Of a DNA stretch of 64,000 nt, positions 1-9,300 are shown in pieces (within the stretch, counting starts at the first letter, position 1; each line of letters starts with the position of its first letter). The notes under the pieces are model-generated. The model made no database searches, was not told the origin of the DNA, and was given only the letters and a program-made list of their open reading frames with translations. The position numbers were made by a program, and so were the translations under genes. The DNA comes from Yponomeuta sedellus (taxonomy: Eukaryota; Arthropoda; Insecta; Lepidoptera; Yponomeutidae), in contig CAKOGX010000007.1 in the NCBI GenBank assembly GCA_934045075.1, forward strand, positions 1 through 64,000, read 5' to 3'.

Positions 1-490
1 GCTGAACAGAAGACGCCGGGGGCAACGACGCGACCCTTGCGTACGAGGGCTGAGTGACAGGTGGAGGAGGCGGCGGAGGTGCATGGATGATGGGCGCCGG
101 CACTTTAATTGCCTTCATCTCCTCCCTGATACACTCCCTTATTGTCACCTTGAGACTCTCAACGTCAGTCTGGGCGGAAGTTGGAGGTGGAGGCGAAAAC
201 GCTAAAATACGTTCAATTTTTTCCACACTACTGAGGATTTCCGTCTTGATATCCCTCTTGAGGTTACCCGAGCGGCCCACCGCTCCCCGGATAACCTCAA
301 GAAGGGCGACTATGTCCACTCCCGGGTCCCGAATCGATAGAGAATGTGGTTGGGTGGCTTGTACAGCGGGCGACATAGTCGGTGAGGAGTCCATGCTTTC
401 ATAGCGCAGAGGGGCCATAGAAGAGCCGGACGAGTCCAAAGTATCGCCAGTCCGCAAACGGGACGGCGATCTGACCGGCGAACGTAACAT
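1..490 (-). CDS. T0 ORF1, N-terminal part (TRAS-type gag-like protein), cut by window edge
   Basis: Reading the minus strand from an ATG at 490 gives 163 open codons that run off the left edge without a stop. The protein starts MLRSPVRSPSRLRTGD, matching in style and position the MLRSPIKQPPRPSGDD start of the T3/T4 ORF1. Later segments also line up: a serine-rich stretch, a predicted helical segment (NLKRDIKTEILSSVEKIERI), a charged helix (IRECIREEMKAIK) and a YARVAS motif like YASIAA in T3/T4. It should be the N-terminal part of the ORF1 RNA-binding protein, with the zinc knuckles and ORF2 lying outside the window. The product would coat element RNA and help bring it to telomeres; this is inferred from the TRAS/SART family. 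Open frames on the plus strand here are shadows. Confidence 0.75.
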   Translation of the reverse strand, partial: MLRSPVRSPSRLRTGDTLDSSGSSMAPLRYESMDSSPTMSPAVQATQPHSLSIRDPGVDIVALLEVIRGAVGRSGNLKRDIKTEILSSVEKIERILAFSPPPPTSAQTDVESLKVTIRECIREEMKAIKVPAPIIHAPPPPPPPVTQPSYARVASLPPASSVQ

Positions 491-567
491 TTAAAAAAAA
501 AAAAAAAAAAATTTTTTTTGTATTGAAAAATTGGTCACCTAAGGGCACTCAACAAAGGGTCGGAGGG

Positions 568-1927
568 GTGGGTGGCGGCGAAAAAATTCCTTCACAGCTG
601 GCTGCGAGTGGTGTCGTTCGACGCGGGGGCGGCTCCGGACACCAACTGAGCTGTTTTCAGGAAGATTTAACACGCTGAACAAAAGTGATGGGGCAAAAAC
701 TACGAAAAATGTGAAAAAACGAAAGAAATTTGAAGTTATCGGTGATTTTCAGAAAAACTATTGACACTAATATTATTTTTGTTTCAGGTCCGAGAAGCGG
801 AAGACGAGACGAATTTATAGAGGTGCGGCACGAAGGGGTAGGTAAAACTTTGAGACTTAGCGAATTTAGAATGTATGGGGATTTTGATCCGCTTAGGTAG
901 ACTTTTTACGCTCCGATTAGTATGGGTGGCGGAAAAAATTCCTTCACAGCTGGCTGCGAGTGGTGTCGTTCGACGCGGGGGCGGCTCCGGACACCAACTG
1001 AGCTGTTTTCAGGAAGATTTAACACGCTGAACAAAAGTGATGGGGCAAAAACTACGAAAAATGTGAAAAAACGAAAGAAATTTGAAGTTATCGGTGATTT
1101 TCAGAAAAACTATTGACACTAATATTATTTTTGTTTCAGGTCCGAGAAGCGGAAGACGAGACGAATTTATAGAGGTGCGGCACGAAGGGGTAGGTAAAAC
1201 TTTGAGACTTAGCGAATTTAGAATGTATGGGGATTTTGATCCGCTTAGGTAGACTTTTTACGCTCCGATTAGTATGGGTGGCGGAAAAAATTCCTTCACA
1301 GCTGGCTGCGAGTGGTGTCGTTCGACGCGGGGGGCGGCTCCGGACACCAACTGAGCTGTTTTCAGGAAGATTTAACACGCTGAACAAAAGTGATGGGGCA
1401 AAAACTACGAAAAATGTGAAAAAACGAAAGAAATTTGAAGTTATCGGTGATTTTCAGAAAAACTATTGACACTAATATTATTTTTGTTTCAGGTCCGAGA
1501 AGCGGAAGACGAGACGAATTTATAGAGGTGCGGCACGAAGGGGTAGGTAAAACTTTGAGACTTAGCGAATTTAGAATGTATGGGGATTTTGATCCGCTTA
1601 GGTAGACTTTTTACGCTCCGATTAGTATGGGTGGCGGAAAAAATTCCTTCACAGCTGGCTGCGAGTGGTGTCGTTCGACGCGGGGGCGGCTCCGGACACC
1701 AACTGAGCTGTTTTCAGGAAGATTTAACACGCTGAACAAAAGTGATGGGGCAAAAACTACGAAAAATGTGAAAAAACGAAAGAAATTTGAAGTTATCGGT
1801 GATTTTCAGAAAAACTATTGACACTAATATTATTTTTGTTTCAGGTCCGAGAAGCGGAAGACGAGACGAATTTATAGAGGTGCGGCACGAAGGGGTAGGT
1901 AAAACTTTGAGACTTAGCGAATTTTGG
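568..1927 (-). repeat. T0 5' UTR tandem array, 352-353 bp unit, about 3.9 copies
   Basis: The landmark GGTGGCGGAAAAAATTCC recurs at about 570, 924, 1276 and 1629, and the units are almost identical (one has an extra G in a G-run). The last unit is cut at about 1927 after roughly 300 bases. The array lies directly upstream of ORF1 on the minus strand, so it behaves like a monomer-type 5' UTR that could carry reiterated promoters, as in mouse L1. Short frames of 60-85 codons in it repeat with the unit and are not genes. Confidence 0.9.
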
Positions 1928-1942
1928 TTTTTTTTTTTTTTT

Positions 1943-2056
1943 GGTAACGCGGGGGAATGCATTTACGCACTTCACCACTCTGCTGTCAGGGGACAACAGA
2001 GCGGCTTCGTGTGGGACTCCCAGCCAGAGGGCTGGACTACCCACTAAACCCCCGCG
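1943..2056 (-). promoter_or_regulatory. SGE-1 3'-terminal RNA fold (polarity class T), exemplar
   Basis: In the sense (minus) direction the tail has an outer stem CGCGGGGG/CCCCCGCG closing just before the poly(A), then TTTAG, an inner stem GTGGG/CCCAC, and a hairpin CGCTCTG/CAGAGTG. The same order of parts occurs at the 3' ends of T3, T4 and C1, and in a second version in S1, S2 and SGE-2. It is probably the site recognised by the reverse transcriptase for target-primed reverse transcription. Every complete SGE-1 copy has it; copy 19 has an extra hairpin inserted. Confidence 0.7.
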
Positions 2057-2966
2057 GTGATCCTCCTCTCCTCTACCGGGTCGCGGGGTAGGCCAAAGGT
2101 TAAATCACCGCGACCCGGCAAGAGGTCGCCCCTCCACGTGAGGGGCTCGACTGGTGGGGGAGCCAAAGTGGCTCCCCAGCGGCGCCCCCTGCCCCATCGC
2201 TACGACGGGGCAAGGAAACGCCGCGTCTCCTCGGGGGGGCCATATAGGCCCCCATACGCTCCAATGCGCCGCCCCCCCCCATCCCATTGCTAAAACAATG
2301 GGACTAGAGGGGGCGGCGCATCGCTGCGAGGCCCGTCGCGTCGCTCACCAGCGCTTCTCTGATGAAGCAGAGAAGGTGGAGAGCGAGCGCGCGGGCCCTC
2401 TCTGTGCCGGAAGGCACCCCCGGATCACGCAGGGGCGCCTTCCGGCCCGCCGTGTTACAGGAGGAGAGTCCCCTGACCCTCCGCCCACGGCCCTGGTCCG
2501 ACTGGTACGAGGCGCACAAGGCGCCCCCCCCAGCCGGACCTCCTCCTCTTGGTCGCCCGGGTCCCGCTCCACAGTGTGAAACAGGGCCCAGGCGACTAGA
2601 CGGTCGCAGGGGATAGGGAGAGAGGCGCACCGCTATACCAGCACTCCTCTTCCCCTGCGACCCCACCGCGTCCGCCATCAACCGGTGGCGGCCCCGGTAA
2701 GGCCGCGGCAGGCAGGGAGAGCGGCGCACCGTAATACCGGCACTCCTCTCCCGCCGCGGCCTCCTCCCTTCGGCTGCGATGCCGCCCATACGACATCGCA
2801 GCCCGCCTCAGTGGCGGTGCTGCCCATACAGCACCGCCACCTACTGACCGCTCAACTCGCGAGCGAGGAGCGGTCCCTCCTGGGTTGCTCTTAGTTTCAC
2901 CGTGGCGGTCCTGAACCACGGCTACTTAGCCCCCTCGCCACGACAAGGCGGCAACCGTCGAGGGGG
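1943..2966 (-). mobile_element. SGE-1 copy 1 (long form)
   Basis: Minus-strand element of about 1.02 kb ending in a 15-nt A tail (T-run 1928-1942). It contains the 3' fold (1943-2056), the hairpin core, the roughly 215-bp long-form segment and the 5' ribozyme-like end. Its P4-like stem is 6 bp with a 10-nt loop, and J4/2 reads C-T-A-A. At its 5' end it carries an extra AGCGAATTTTGG (2968-2979, sense CCAAAATTCGCT) also found at the 5' end of T0 (1918-1929). Confidence 0.85.
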
Positions 2967-2977
2967 TAGCGAATTTT

Positions 2978-3000
2978 GGTTAGGTTAGGTTAGGTTAGGT
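2978..3000 (+). repeat. (TTAGG)n telomeric tract
   Basis: About 4-5 perfect TTAGG units between SGE-1 copies 1 and 2. Confidence 0.95.
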
Positions 3001-3015
3001 TTTTTTTTTTTTTTT

Positions 3016-3830
3016 GGTAACGCGGGGGAATGCATTTACGCACTTCACCACTCTGCTGTCAGGGGACAACAGAGCGGCTTCGTGTGGGACTCCCAGCCAG
3101 AGGGCTGGACTACCCACTAAACCCCCGCGGTGATCCTCCTCTCCTCTACCGGGTCGCGGGGTAGGCCAAAGGTTAAATCACCGCGACCCGGCAAGAGGTC
3201 GCCCCTCCACGTGAGGGGCACGACTGGTGGGGGAGCCAGAGTGGCTCCCCAGCGGCGCCCCCTGCCCCATCGCTACGACGGGGCAAGGAAACGCCGCGTC
3301 TCCTCGGGGGGGCCATAAAGGCCCCCATACGCTCCAATGCGCCGCCCCCCCACATCACATTGCTAAAACAATGGGACTAGAGGGGGCGGCGCATCGCTGC
3401 GAGGCCCGTCGCGTCGCTCACCAGCGCTTCTCTGAGGACAGAGAAGGCGGAGAGCGAGCGCGCGGGCCCTCTCTGTGCCGGAAGGCACCCCCGGATCACG
3501 CAGGGGCGCCTTCCGGCCCGCCGTGTTAGAGGCGGAGAGTCCCCTGACCCCCCGCCCACGGCCCTGATCCGACTGGTACGAGGCGCCCGGAGGCGCCCCC
3601 CCCCAGCCGGACCTCCTCCTCTTGGTCGCTTGGGTCCCACTCCACGGTGTGAAGCAGGGCCCAAGCGACTAAATGGTCGCGGTGCTGCCCATACAGCACC
3701 GCCACCTACTGACCGCTCGACTCACGAAGAGGAGCGGTCCCTCCGCGGTTGCTCTTTGTTTCACCGTGGTCCCGCAACCACGGCTACTAAAGCCCCCTCG
3801 CCACGACAAGGCGGCAACCGTCGAGGGGGA
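3016..3830 (-). mobile_element. SGE-1 copy 2 (short form)
   Basis: 815-bp form with a 15-nt A tail. It lacks the internal segment of about 215 bp present in the long form: the sequence passes straight from GGTCGC to GGTGCTG. The 5' ribozyme-like end is intact (3746-3829), with J4/2 C-A-A-A. Confidence 0.85.
3746..3829 (-). ncRNA. Candidate HDV-like self-cleaving ribozyme at the SGE-1 5' end (exemplar)
   Basis: The first 84 sense nucleotides of the element follow the HDV order of parts: P1 CCCCCT/AGGGGG (3829-3824 with 3798-3793), J1/2 CGA, P2 CGGTTGC/GCAACCG (3820-3814 with 3752-3746), P3 CGCC/GGCG with a 7-nt loop, P4 CCGTGGT/ACCACGG (3783-3777 with 3770-3764), and J4/2 containing C-A-A-A (C at 3758), which fits the C-N-R-A active-site pattern. 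Across copies the N varies (A, C or T) while C and AA stay fixed. P4 changes compensatorily (T-A pair to G-C) with very different loops. The weak point is P1.1, for which I see only one pair. Equivalent sequence forms the right-hand 85-110 bases of every full SGE-1 copy. Confidence 0.55.
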
Positions 3831-3859
3831 GGTTAGGTTAGGTTAGGTTAGGTTAGGTT
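3831..3859 (+). repeat. (TTAGG)n telomeric tract
   Basis: About 5 TTAGG units preceding the T-run of SGE-1 copy 3. Confidence 0.95.
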
Positions 3860-3877
3860 TTTTTTTTTTTTTTTTTT

Positions 3878-4912
3878 GGTAACGCGGGGGAATGCATTTA
3901 CGCACTTCACCACTCTGCTGTCAGGGGACAACAGAGCGGCTTCGTGTGGGACTCCCAGCCCGAGGGCTGGACTACCCACTAAACCCCCGCGGTGATCCTC
4001 CTCTCCTCTACCGGGTCGCGGGGTAGGCCAAAGGTTAAGTCACCGCGACCCGGCAAGAGGTCGCCCCACTGGAGGGGCTCGACTGGTGGGGGAGCCAGAG
4101 TGGCTCCCCAGCGGCGCCCCCTGCCCCATCGCAACGATGGAGCAAGGGAACGCCGCGTCTCCTCAGGGGGGCCATATAGGCCCCCATACGCTCCAATGCG
4201 CCGCCCCCCCCCCATCCCATTGCTAAAACAATGGGACTAGAGGGGGCGGCGCATCGCTGCGAGGCCCGTCGCGTCGCTCACCAGCGCTTCTCTGAGAACA
4301 GAGAAGGTGGAGAGCGAGCGCGCGGGCCCTCTCTGTGCTGGAAGGCACCCCCGGATCACGCAGGGGCGCCTTCCGGCCCGCCGTGTTAGAGGCGGAGAGT
4401 CCCCTGACCCCCCGCCCACGGCACTGGTCCGACTGGTACGAGGCGCCCGGAGGCGCCCCCCCCCCAGCCGGACCTCCTCCTCTTGGTCGCTTGGGTCCCA
4501 CTCCACGGTGTGAAGCAGGGCCCAAGCGACTAAACGGTCGCAGGGGACAGGGAGAGAGGCGCACCGCAATACCAGCACTCCTCTTCCCCTGCGACCCCAC
4601 CGCGTCCGCCATCAACCGGTGGCGGCCCCGGTAAGGCCGCGGCAGGCAGGGAGAGCGGCGCACCGTAATACCGGCACTCCTCTCCCGCCGCGGCCTCCTC
4701 CCTTCGGCTGCGATGCCGCCCATACGGCATCGCAGCCCGCCTCAGTGGCGGTGCTGCCCATACAGCACCGCCACCTACTGACCGCTCGACTCGCAAGCGA
4801 GGAGCGGTCCCTCCGCGGTTGCTCTTGGTTTCACCGTGGGTGTGTTCCCGCCCGTAGGCCCCCACGGCTACTTAGCCCCCTCGCCACGACAAGGCGGCAA
4901 CCGTCGAGGGGG
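3878..4912 (-). mobile_element. SGE-1 copy 3 (long form)
   Basis: About 1.03 kb with a T-run of about 20. The P4-like stem is CCGTGGG/CCCACGG with an expanded loop, and J4/2 reads C-C-A-A. This is the variant with the CCCGCCCGTAGG insertion near the 5' end, shared with copies 9 and 15-18. Confidence 0.85.
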
Positions 4913-4913
4913 A

Positions 4914-4967
4914 GGTTAGGTTAGGTTAGGTTAGGTTAGGTTAGGTTAGGTTAGGTTAGGTTAGGTT
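4914..4967 (+). repeat. (TTAGG)n telomeric tract
   Basis: About 11 TTAGG units. Here the 5' end of a minus-strand element (SGE-1 copy 3) and the 5' end of a plus-strand element (SGE-2) face each other across pure telomeric repeat. Confidence 0.95.
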
Positions 4968-5131
4968 GGGGTGCGATGCCAGATTACCTTCCCGTGTGCC
5001 CTTCCGCTTCCGTTCCTACTGATTCATCTTGAACCAGTAGGAAGGGTAAGTGGCAAGGGCCGGTGCACCCTGGGCGCTGGTCAGTAACTTCTCTTTATGG
5101 GATCTTGCTGGCCAGCGGCGAAAAATCTGGC
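4968..5131 (+). ncRNA. HDV-like self-cleaving ribozyme at the SGE-2 5' end, copy 1
   Basis: The exact 5' end of the element starts P1: GGGGTGC (4968-4974) pairs with GCACCCT (5065-5071), the first pair being a G-U wobble. J1/2 is GAT. P2 is GCCAGAT (4978-4984) with ATCTGGC (5125-5131). P3 is ACC with GGT (5062-5064) and is extended by a long helix. P4 is CGCTGGTCAG (5075-5084) with CTGGCCAGCG (5108-5117). J4/2 reads GCGAAAA, with the presumed catalytic C at 5119 (C-G-A-A fits C-N-R-A). GG after P1' can pair with TC of L3 as P1.1. HDV-like ribozymes are known at the 5' ends of R2 and some other non-LTR elements, where they free the RNA 5' end from the upstream transcript. Confidence 0.75.
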
Positions 5132-5744
5132 GGGAGGGGTCGCGTGGGCCCTGTTTCACTTTGTGGAGCGGGACCCAGGCGACCAACCGAATGAAGGACC
5201 GACTGGGGGGGGCGCCGCTGCGCGGAAGCGCGCGCGCCTCGTACCAGTCGGACCAGAGTGGCCGCCGGGACGCGGAGGGTCGGGGGACTCTCCGCGTCCA
5301 TCACGGCGGGCCGGAAGGCGCCCTTGCGTGTTCCGAGGGTGCCTTCTGGCACGGAGGGGGCCCGCGCGGTCGCTCACCGCCTTCTCTGCTTTCAGAGAAG
5401 TGCTGGTGGGCGACGTGACGGGCCTCACGTGTGGGGCGTGTGGGGACCGGGACGCTTGGGCCCCCACGCGCCTCAACGAGGAGGTGCGCCGCCCTCCCCG
5501 TCTCATCGACCGGCTTGCGATGGGATGGAGGGGGCGGCGCGTTGGGGCGTATGGGGGCCAAGATCATACGCACTTGGCCCCTATGCGCTCCAACGAAGAG
5601 ATGCGGCGTTTTCTAGCCCCGTCGTCGAGCACCGACGGGGCAGAAGCGCCGCCGAAGGAGTGCCCGAAAGGGCGCCCGCAGACGGGGTCGCGGAAGTGTG
5701 CGCAAGCGTTCCCGTGGCCCCGTCCTTTGCGGTGCGAAGGAACA

Positions 5745-5851
5745 CCCCAGGAGTTTTAGTCGGTATACCGCCCTTTTCAGGGCGGGGAGTCCGACATAAC
5801 CACTGTGCTCCCCCGAGCCGGTGGTACCCGTAATTGGGGTTTCTCCTGGGG

Positions 5852-5852
<1 letters not shown>
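5745..5852 (+). promoter_or_regulatory. SGE-2 3'-terminal RNA fold (polarity class S)
   Basis: Outer stem CCCCAGGAG/CTCCTGGGG (5745-5753 with 5844-5852) ends at the first A of the tail. Inside are TTTTAG, inner stem GTCGG/CCGAC (5759-5763 with 5791-5795), the ATAACC motif and a further GGTAC element. S1 and S2 end in the same arrangement, including TTTTAG and ATAACC, with different but self-complementary stem sequences. Confidence 0.75.
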
Positions 5853-5909
<57 letters not shown>

Positions 5910-5911
<2 letters not shown>

Positions 5912-5947
5912 TTAGGTTAGGTTAGGTTAGGTTAGGTTAGGTTAGGT
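5910..5947 (+). repeat. (TTAGG)n telomeric tract
   Basis: About 7-8 TTAGG units between the poly(A) of SGE-2 and the poly(T) start of T1, so two elements of opposite polarity meet here tail to tail. Confidence 0.95.
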
Positions 5948-5961
5948 TTTTTTTTTTTTTT

Positions 5962-6323
5962 GAAATATAAAATTGGGAATACTGGAGGGGAAGTGCTATC
6001 GGTATACTCTTTCCCTCCAGTAGTGTGATTGAGTTGTATTTTAGGAGCGTTTTTATGTTTTGTGATAGCATTTTGGTGTAAAATATAGAGAATATTATGT
6101 ATATAGTAAATATTAAATATATATATTAAAAATATATATATATATATATATATAAAAAAGCATATAGAAACATAATGTATTGTGTGTTCTTGTGTGTGAT
6201 GTGTGTGTGTGTTTGTAATTGTGTATGTGTGAATAATAATATTAAAACGTGACTGACACGAAAACACCGGAGTTACCAAGGAATTAGGATGAAGTATTTT
6301 GAGGGATTTAGAGTGATGTTAAT
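5962..6323 (-). other. T1 3' UTR
   Basis: 362 bases, AT-rich with TA and TG microsatellite stretches (about 6110-6220). Near the tail is a stem ACTGGAGGG/CCCTCCAGT related to a segment just upstream of the T3/T4 terminal fold. The terminal fold itself (TTTTAG and inner stem) is missing here. Confidence 0.6.
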
Positions 6324-9300
6324 TTAGGTACCGTTGAAATTTTTCAGATTTTTTATGATGTGTGAAAGGTGCGATTGAAAGGTAAAGAGCGTCTCTTGTT
6401 TGTCAGTGATTTTAAGTAGATCAAAGGGATCTATATTGTGAGTTGATGCAGCGATTGTGTGGGACAGCCTGGTTGTTCCGAATCGTGGACAGGACTTAAT
6501 AAGATGGGACATGGATTGTATGGTGATACCGTCGCAGGGGCAGAGACTGTCAGGCACTATTCCGAACCGGTGTAGGTACTCTTTGTGATAGCCGTGGCCA
6601 GTGAGAAGTTGAGTGACTGCGAAACAGGGTTTTACTATTGTTATAAAGTCTAGGAGATTCTCCCAGGTGGGGAGGAGGTTTTTGGTATATTTGCAGTGGG
6701 CGGGTTCGGAATAGTATGCGCGCGTCGCCTGCTCTGAGGTGACTCTATTGTGGTATCTAATGGTGCTGATAGGAACGCACTCGTAGTCCGGCGTCCTGTG
6801 GAGCAACGCCGCCGATTTTGCCGCTGCGTCAGCTTCTTCGTTCCCGGGGATGCCTATATGAGCTTTTATCCACAGGAAGTCAATGGCACGGTCGCGTTCT
6901 CCCAGGCGGTGGAGAATGTGTCGTATATTTACAACATGTGGATTGTGGGAATTGAGGTTGGCTAGTTCAGTAAGTCCCGACAGGCTGTCCGATAGAATGA
7001 CTGCACTTTTTGTGTTCTGATGCTCAAACCACTCGCAAGCCTTGCGGATGGCGAGTAGCTCGGCCTGGAACACAGAGCAGCAGTCGTGAAGTTTAAGTTT
7101 CTTTCTCAAAAACTTGTCCCCATTGGGCTTGTATACCACAAAGGCAGCTCCAACTCCGGCGTCGTGCCTGCTGCCGTCTGTGTAAATTTGCCACGAATCG
7201 TCTAATTTAAGCTGGTTGAATTCGCTGACTGAGGAAACCTCGTCGAATTTAATGGCGCGTCTGAGGGAGGGATGTAAGAGCGTGGATGGGAGTGCGGGGC
7301 GTTCGAGCGGAGTGTCACTGGGGAGGAAAGAGGTGATGCCCTGTAATTTAGAGTTTTCAATATCTGCGATTTCTTTAATTTTTATATTCAGGGGTGTCAA
7401 TTGTGATAGCGCTATAGATGCCGGCCTGCTTACTGTGCGAAAACCTTGAATTATTTTAATCGCAAATAGACGCTGTAGGCTGAGGAAGCGGTCGTTTACC
7501 TGCTTGTATCGTAAAGCACCGGACCATACACCGGCTGCATAGCATATAATAGGTTCAATGACCTGAAGGTAAATTATTTTTATGTTTTCGGGGTGAACGC
7601 CCCAAGTTGGACGTATAAAAGTGGCTAGTTTGTTAAACAGTTTTTTGGCTTTATTAATTATGTATTCTGTGTGATGTATAAATGTGAGTTTACAGTCTAT
7701 AATGACCCCAAGGTATTTAATTATGTTAGAAAATTTTATTATTTTATCGTTAATGGTGATTTTACATTTTCGGGATTTTGCCGTGAAGCCTATGATTTGA
7801 GTTTTATCGGGACCGAATTCAAGCTTAACGCTCTCTCCCCAGCGCACAATTTTATCGAGACTACAGTTGGTAGAGTACTCGAGTTCGTGGGTATCTCGAG
7901 AGTGTGATATAAGGAGGACGTCGTCGGCGTATGCCTGTAGGTGACAGTTGTTTGGGAGGTTAATGAACAAAAGCTCTTCCAGTATCAGGTTCCATAGCGC
8001 CGGGCCGCATACGGAACCCTGTACGCAGCCTTTTGTCATGGTTTTTCCGGCTTTGCAGTCTCCAAGTATGATGTTAACTGTACGCTCCCTGACATAGCTG
8101 CGTAGGATTTGGTAGATGTTTTTGGGACAGTCTATTCTGTGAAGTTGGCCGAATATCGCAGGCCACCATGCGTTATCAAACGCGGATTTTATGTCCAGTG
8201 AGACTGCGATGACATGTTCTTTATTGTTTTTTGCCATGTTGATAATGTTAAGTGCGTTATTTATAGCTGTAACTGTGGAAATTTGCTGTTGAAAACCGAA
8301 CTGTTTTTTGGATGAGTGATTGGATGAGTTAGTGTGGAAAATGAGTCGGTTGATGATGAGTTTTTCGAGAGTTTTACCGAAAACGTTGATGAGACCGATA
8401 GGTCTAAAGGCGGAGGCCTCATCATAACTGTTTTTATTTGGCTTGGGAATGATCTTGGCGTAAGCAATCTTCCAGGAGGCAGGGAAGTACTCTAACTCTA
8501 AGCAGTGGTTCATAAGATTAGTGACAATTTCGGGGAAGTTGACGGCAAAATTAAAGCAGATATCTGACGTGAGGTGGTCGGGGCCAGGTGCCTTCTTGTG
8601 GTTCATTGATCTAAGGCATTCTAATATTTCAGTGGTGGTAAATGGTGGCTCCTGTTGTGTGTTAGGTGTGGTCAGCATTTTTTGTCGTGTTATGTGTTGA
8701 TGTGAGTTGATGTCAGGTGTGTCGTCGGGAAAGAATTTGTTGATAAGGGCGTTGGCAGTGTCTGAGCTATTTGTTGTATGTGAGCCGTCGTCTAGCCTAA
8801 GTGTAGCGGGAGCGCGTGTAATGGGGCGTGTTTTCATTATTCTGTTAGTCACTGACCAGACGTCCTCCTTTTTCTGCTTGTTGCAAAATTCCCTGAATGT
8901 TTCAGTAGACGCTTCGCAGAACGCCTGAGAGTAATCTTGTTTGAGCTGTGATTTTTCCATGAGTAGATCGTGCAGAGGGAGATTGCGTTTAATCGCCTTG
9001 TGTAGTTTGTGGTGGTTGTTTATGACCTTACGCTTTATTTCGGCAAGACGTTCGTTCCACCATGGGGCGCGTTTCGGAGGTCCCGACGCCCTGGGCAGGA
9101 TTTTGTCACAAGTTTTTTGGATTGCCGAAGTAAGATCCACGACGTATCTGTCAAGCTCGCTCTCATCCATTCTACTGATATTGTCACTAAGAGGCATACG
9201 GTTTTTGACTTCCTGGGTGAAAGACTCGGCCACTTGGTCCCATTTAACAAATAGTGTGTTATATCGGAAAGTAGATAATTTTAGGTTTTTGGATAGACGA

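Larger units (their letters stand above)
1..1927 (-). mobile_element. T0: 5' part of a TRAS-polarity non-LTR retrotransposon
   Basis: This block holds the ORF1 start and 1.4 kb of 5' UTR. Its 5' end is at about 1927, where the T-run belonging to the next SGE-1 copy begins after only GG. The body continues left of the window. The orientation is the same as T1-T4. Confidence 0.75.
4968..5909 (+). mobile_element. SGE-2 copy 1, short non-autonomous element of SART polarity
   Basis: Plus-strand element of about 885 bp plus a 57-nt poly(A) (5853-5909), followed directly by GGTTAGG. It has no credible coding frame. Layout: HDV-like ribozyme (4968-5131), a core homologous to SGE-1 (about 5141-5665), and a 3' tail with the S-class fold (5745-5852) like that of S1 and S2. 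Insertion falls between GGTT and A of the repeat, as in S1. It probably depends on S-type ORF2 protein. Confidence 0.85.

Noticed and set aside
922..1821. Repeated 64-86 codon frames in the 352-bp repeats
   Set aside because: Identical frames in each monomer, on both strands, without homology; they are 5' UTR.
568..1927. CRISPR-like array
   Set aside because: Units are long tandem repeats without short repeat/spacer structure, and the context is an insect telomere.
2304..2789. Long minus-strand frames of 100-160 codons in SGE-1 copies (similar ones in most copies, on both strands)
   Set aside because: They overlap in several frames, consist of GC-rich low-complexity Arg/Pro/Gly/Ala, shift with small indels between copies and follow hairpin arms. 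Structure rather than coding explains the conservation.
3016..3830. tRNA- or 5S-derived SINE origin for SGE-1
   Set aside because: I find no box A/box B pair and no tRNA-like head; the 5' end is better explained by the ribozyme fold.
5050..5833. Overlapping 120-220 codon frames in SGE-2 (also 49679-50598)
   Set aside because: Several frames open at once in GC-rich hairpin sequence; interrupted differently in the two copies.
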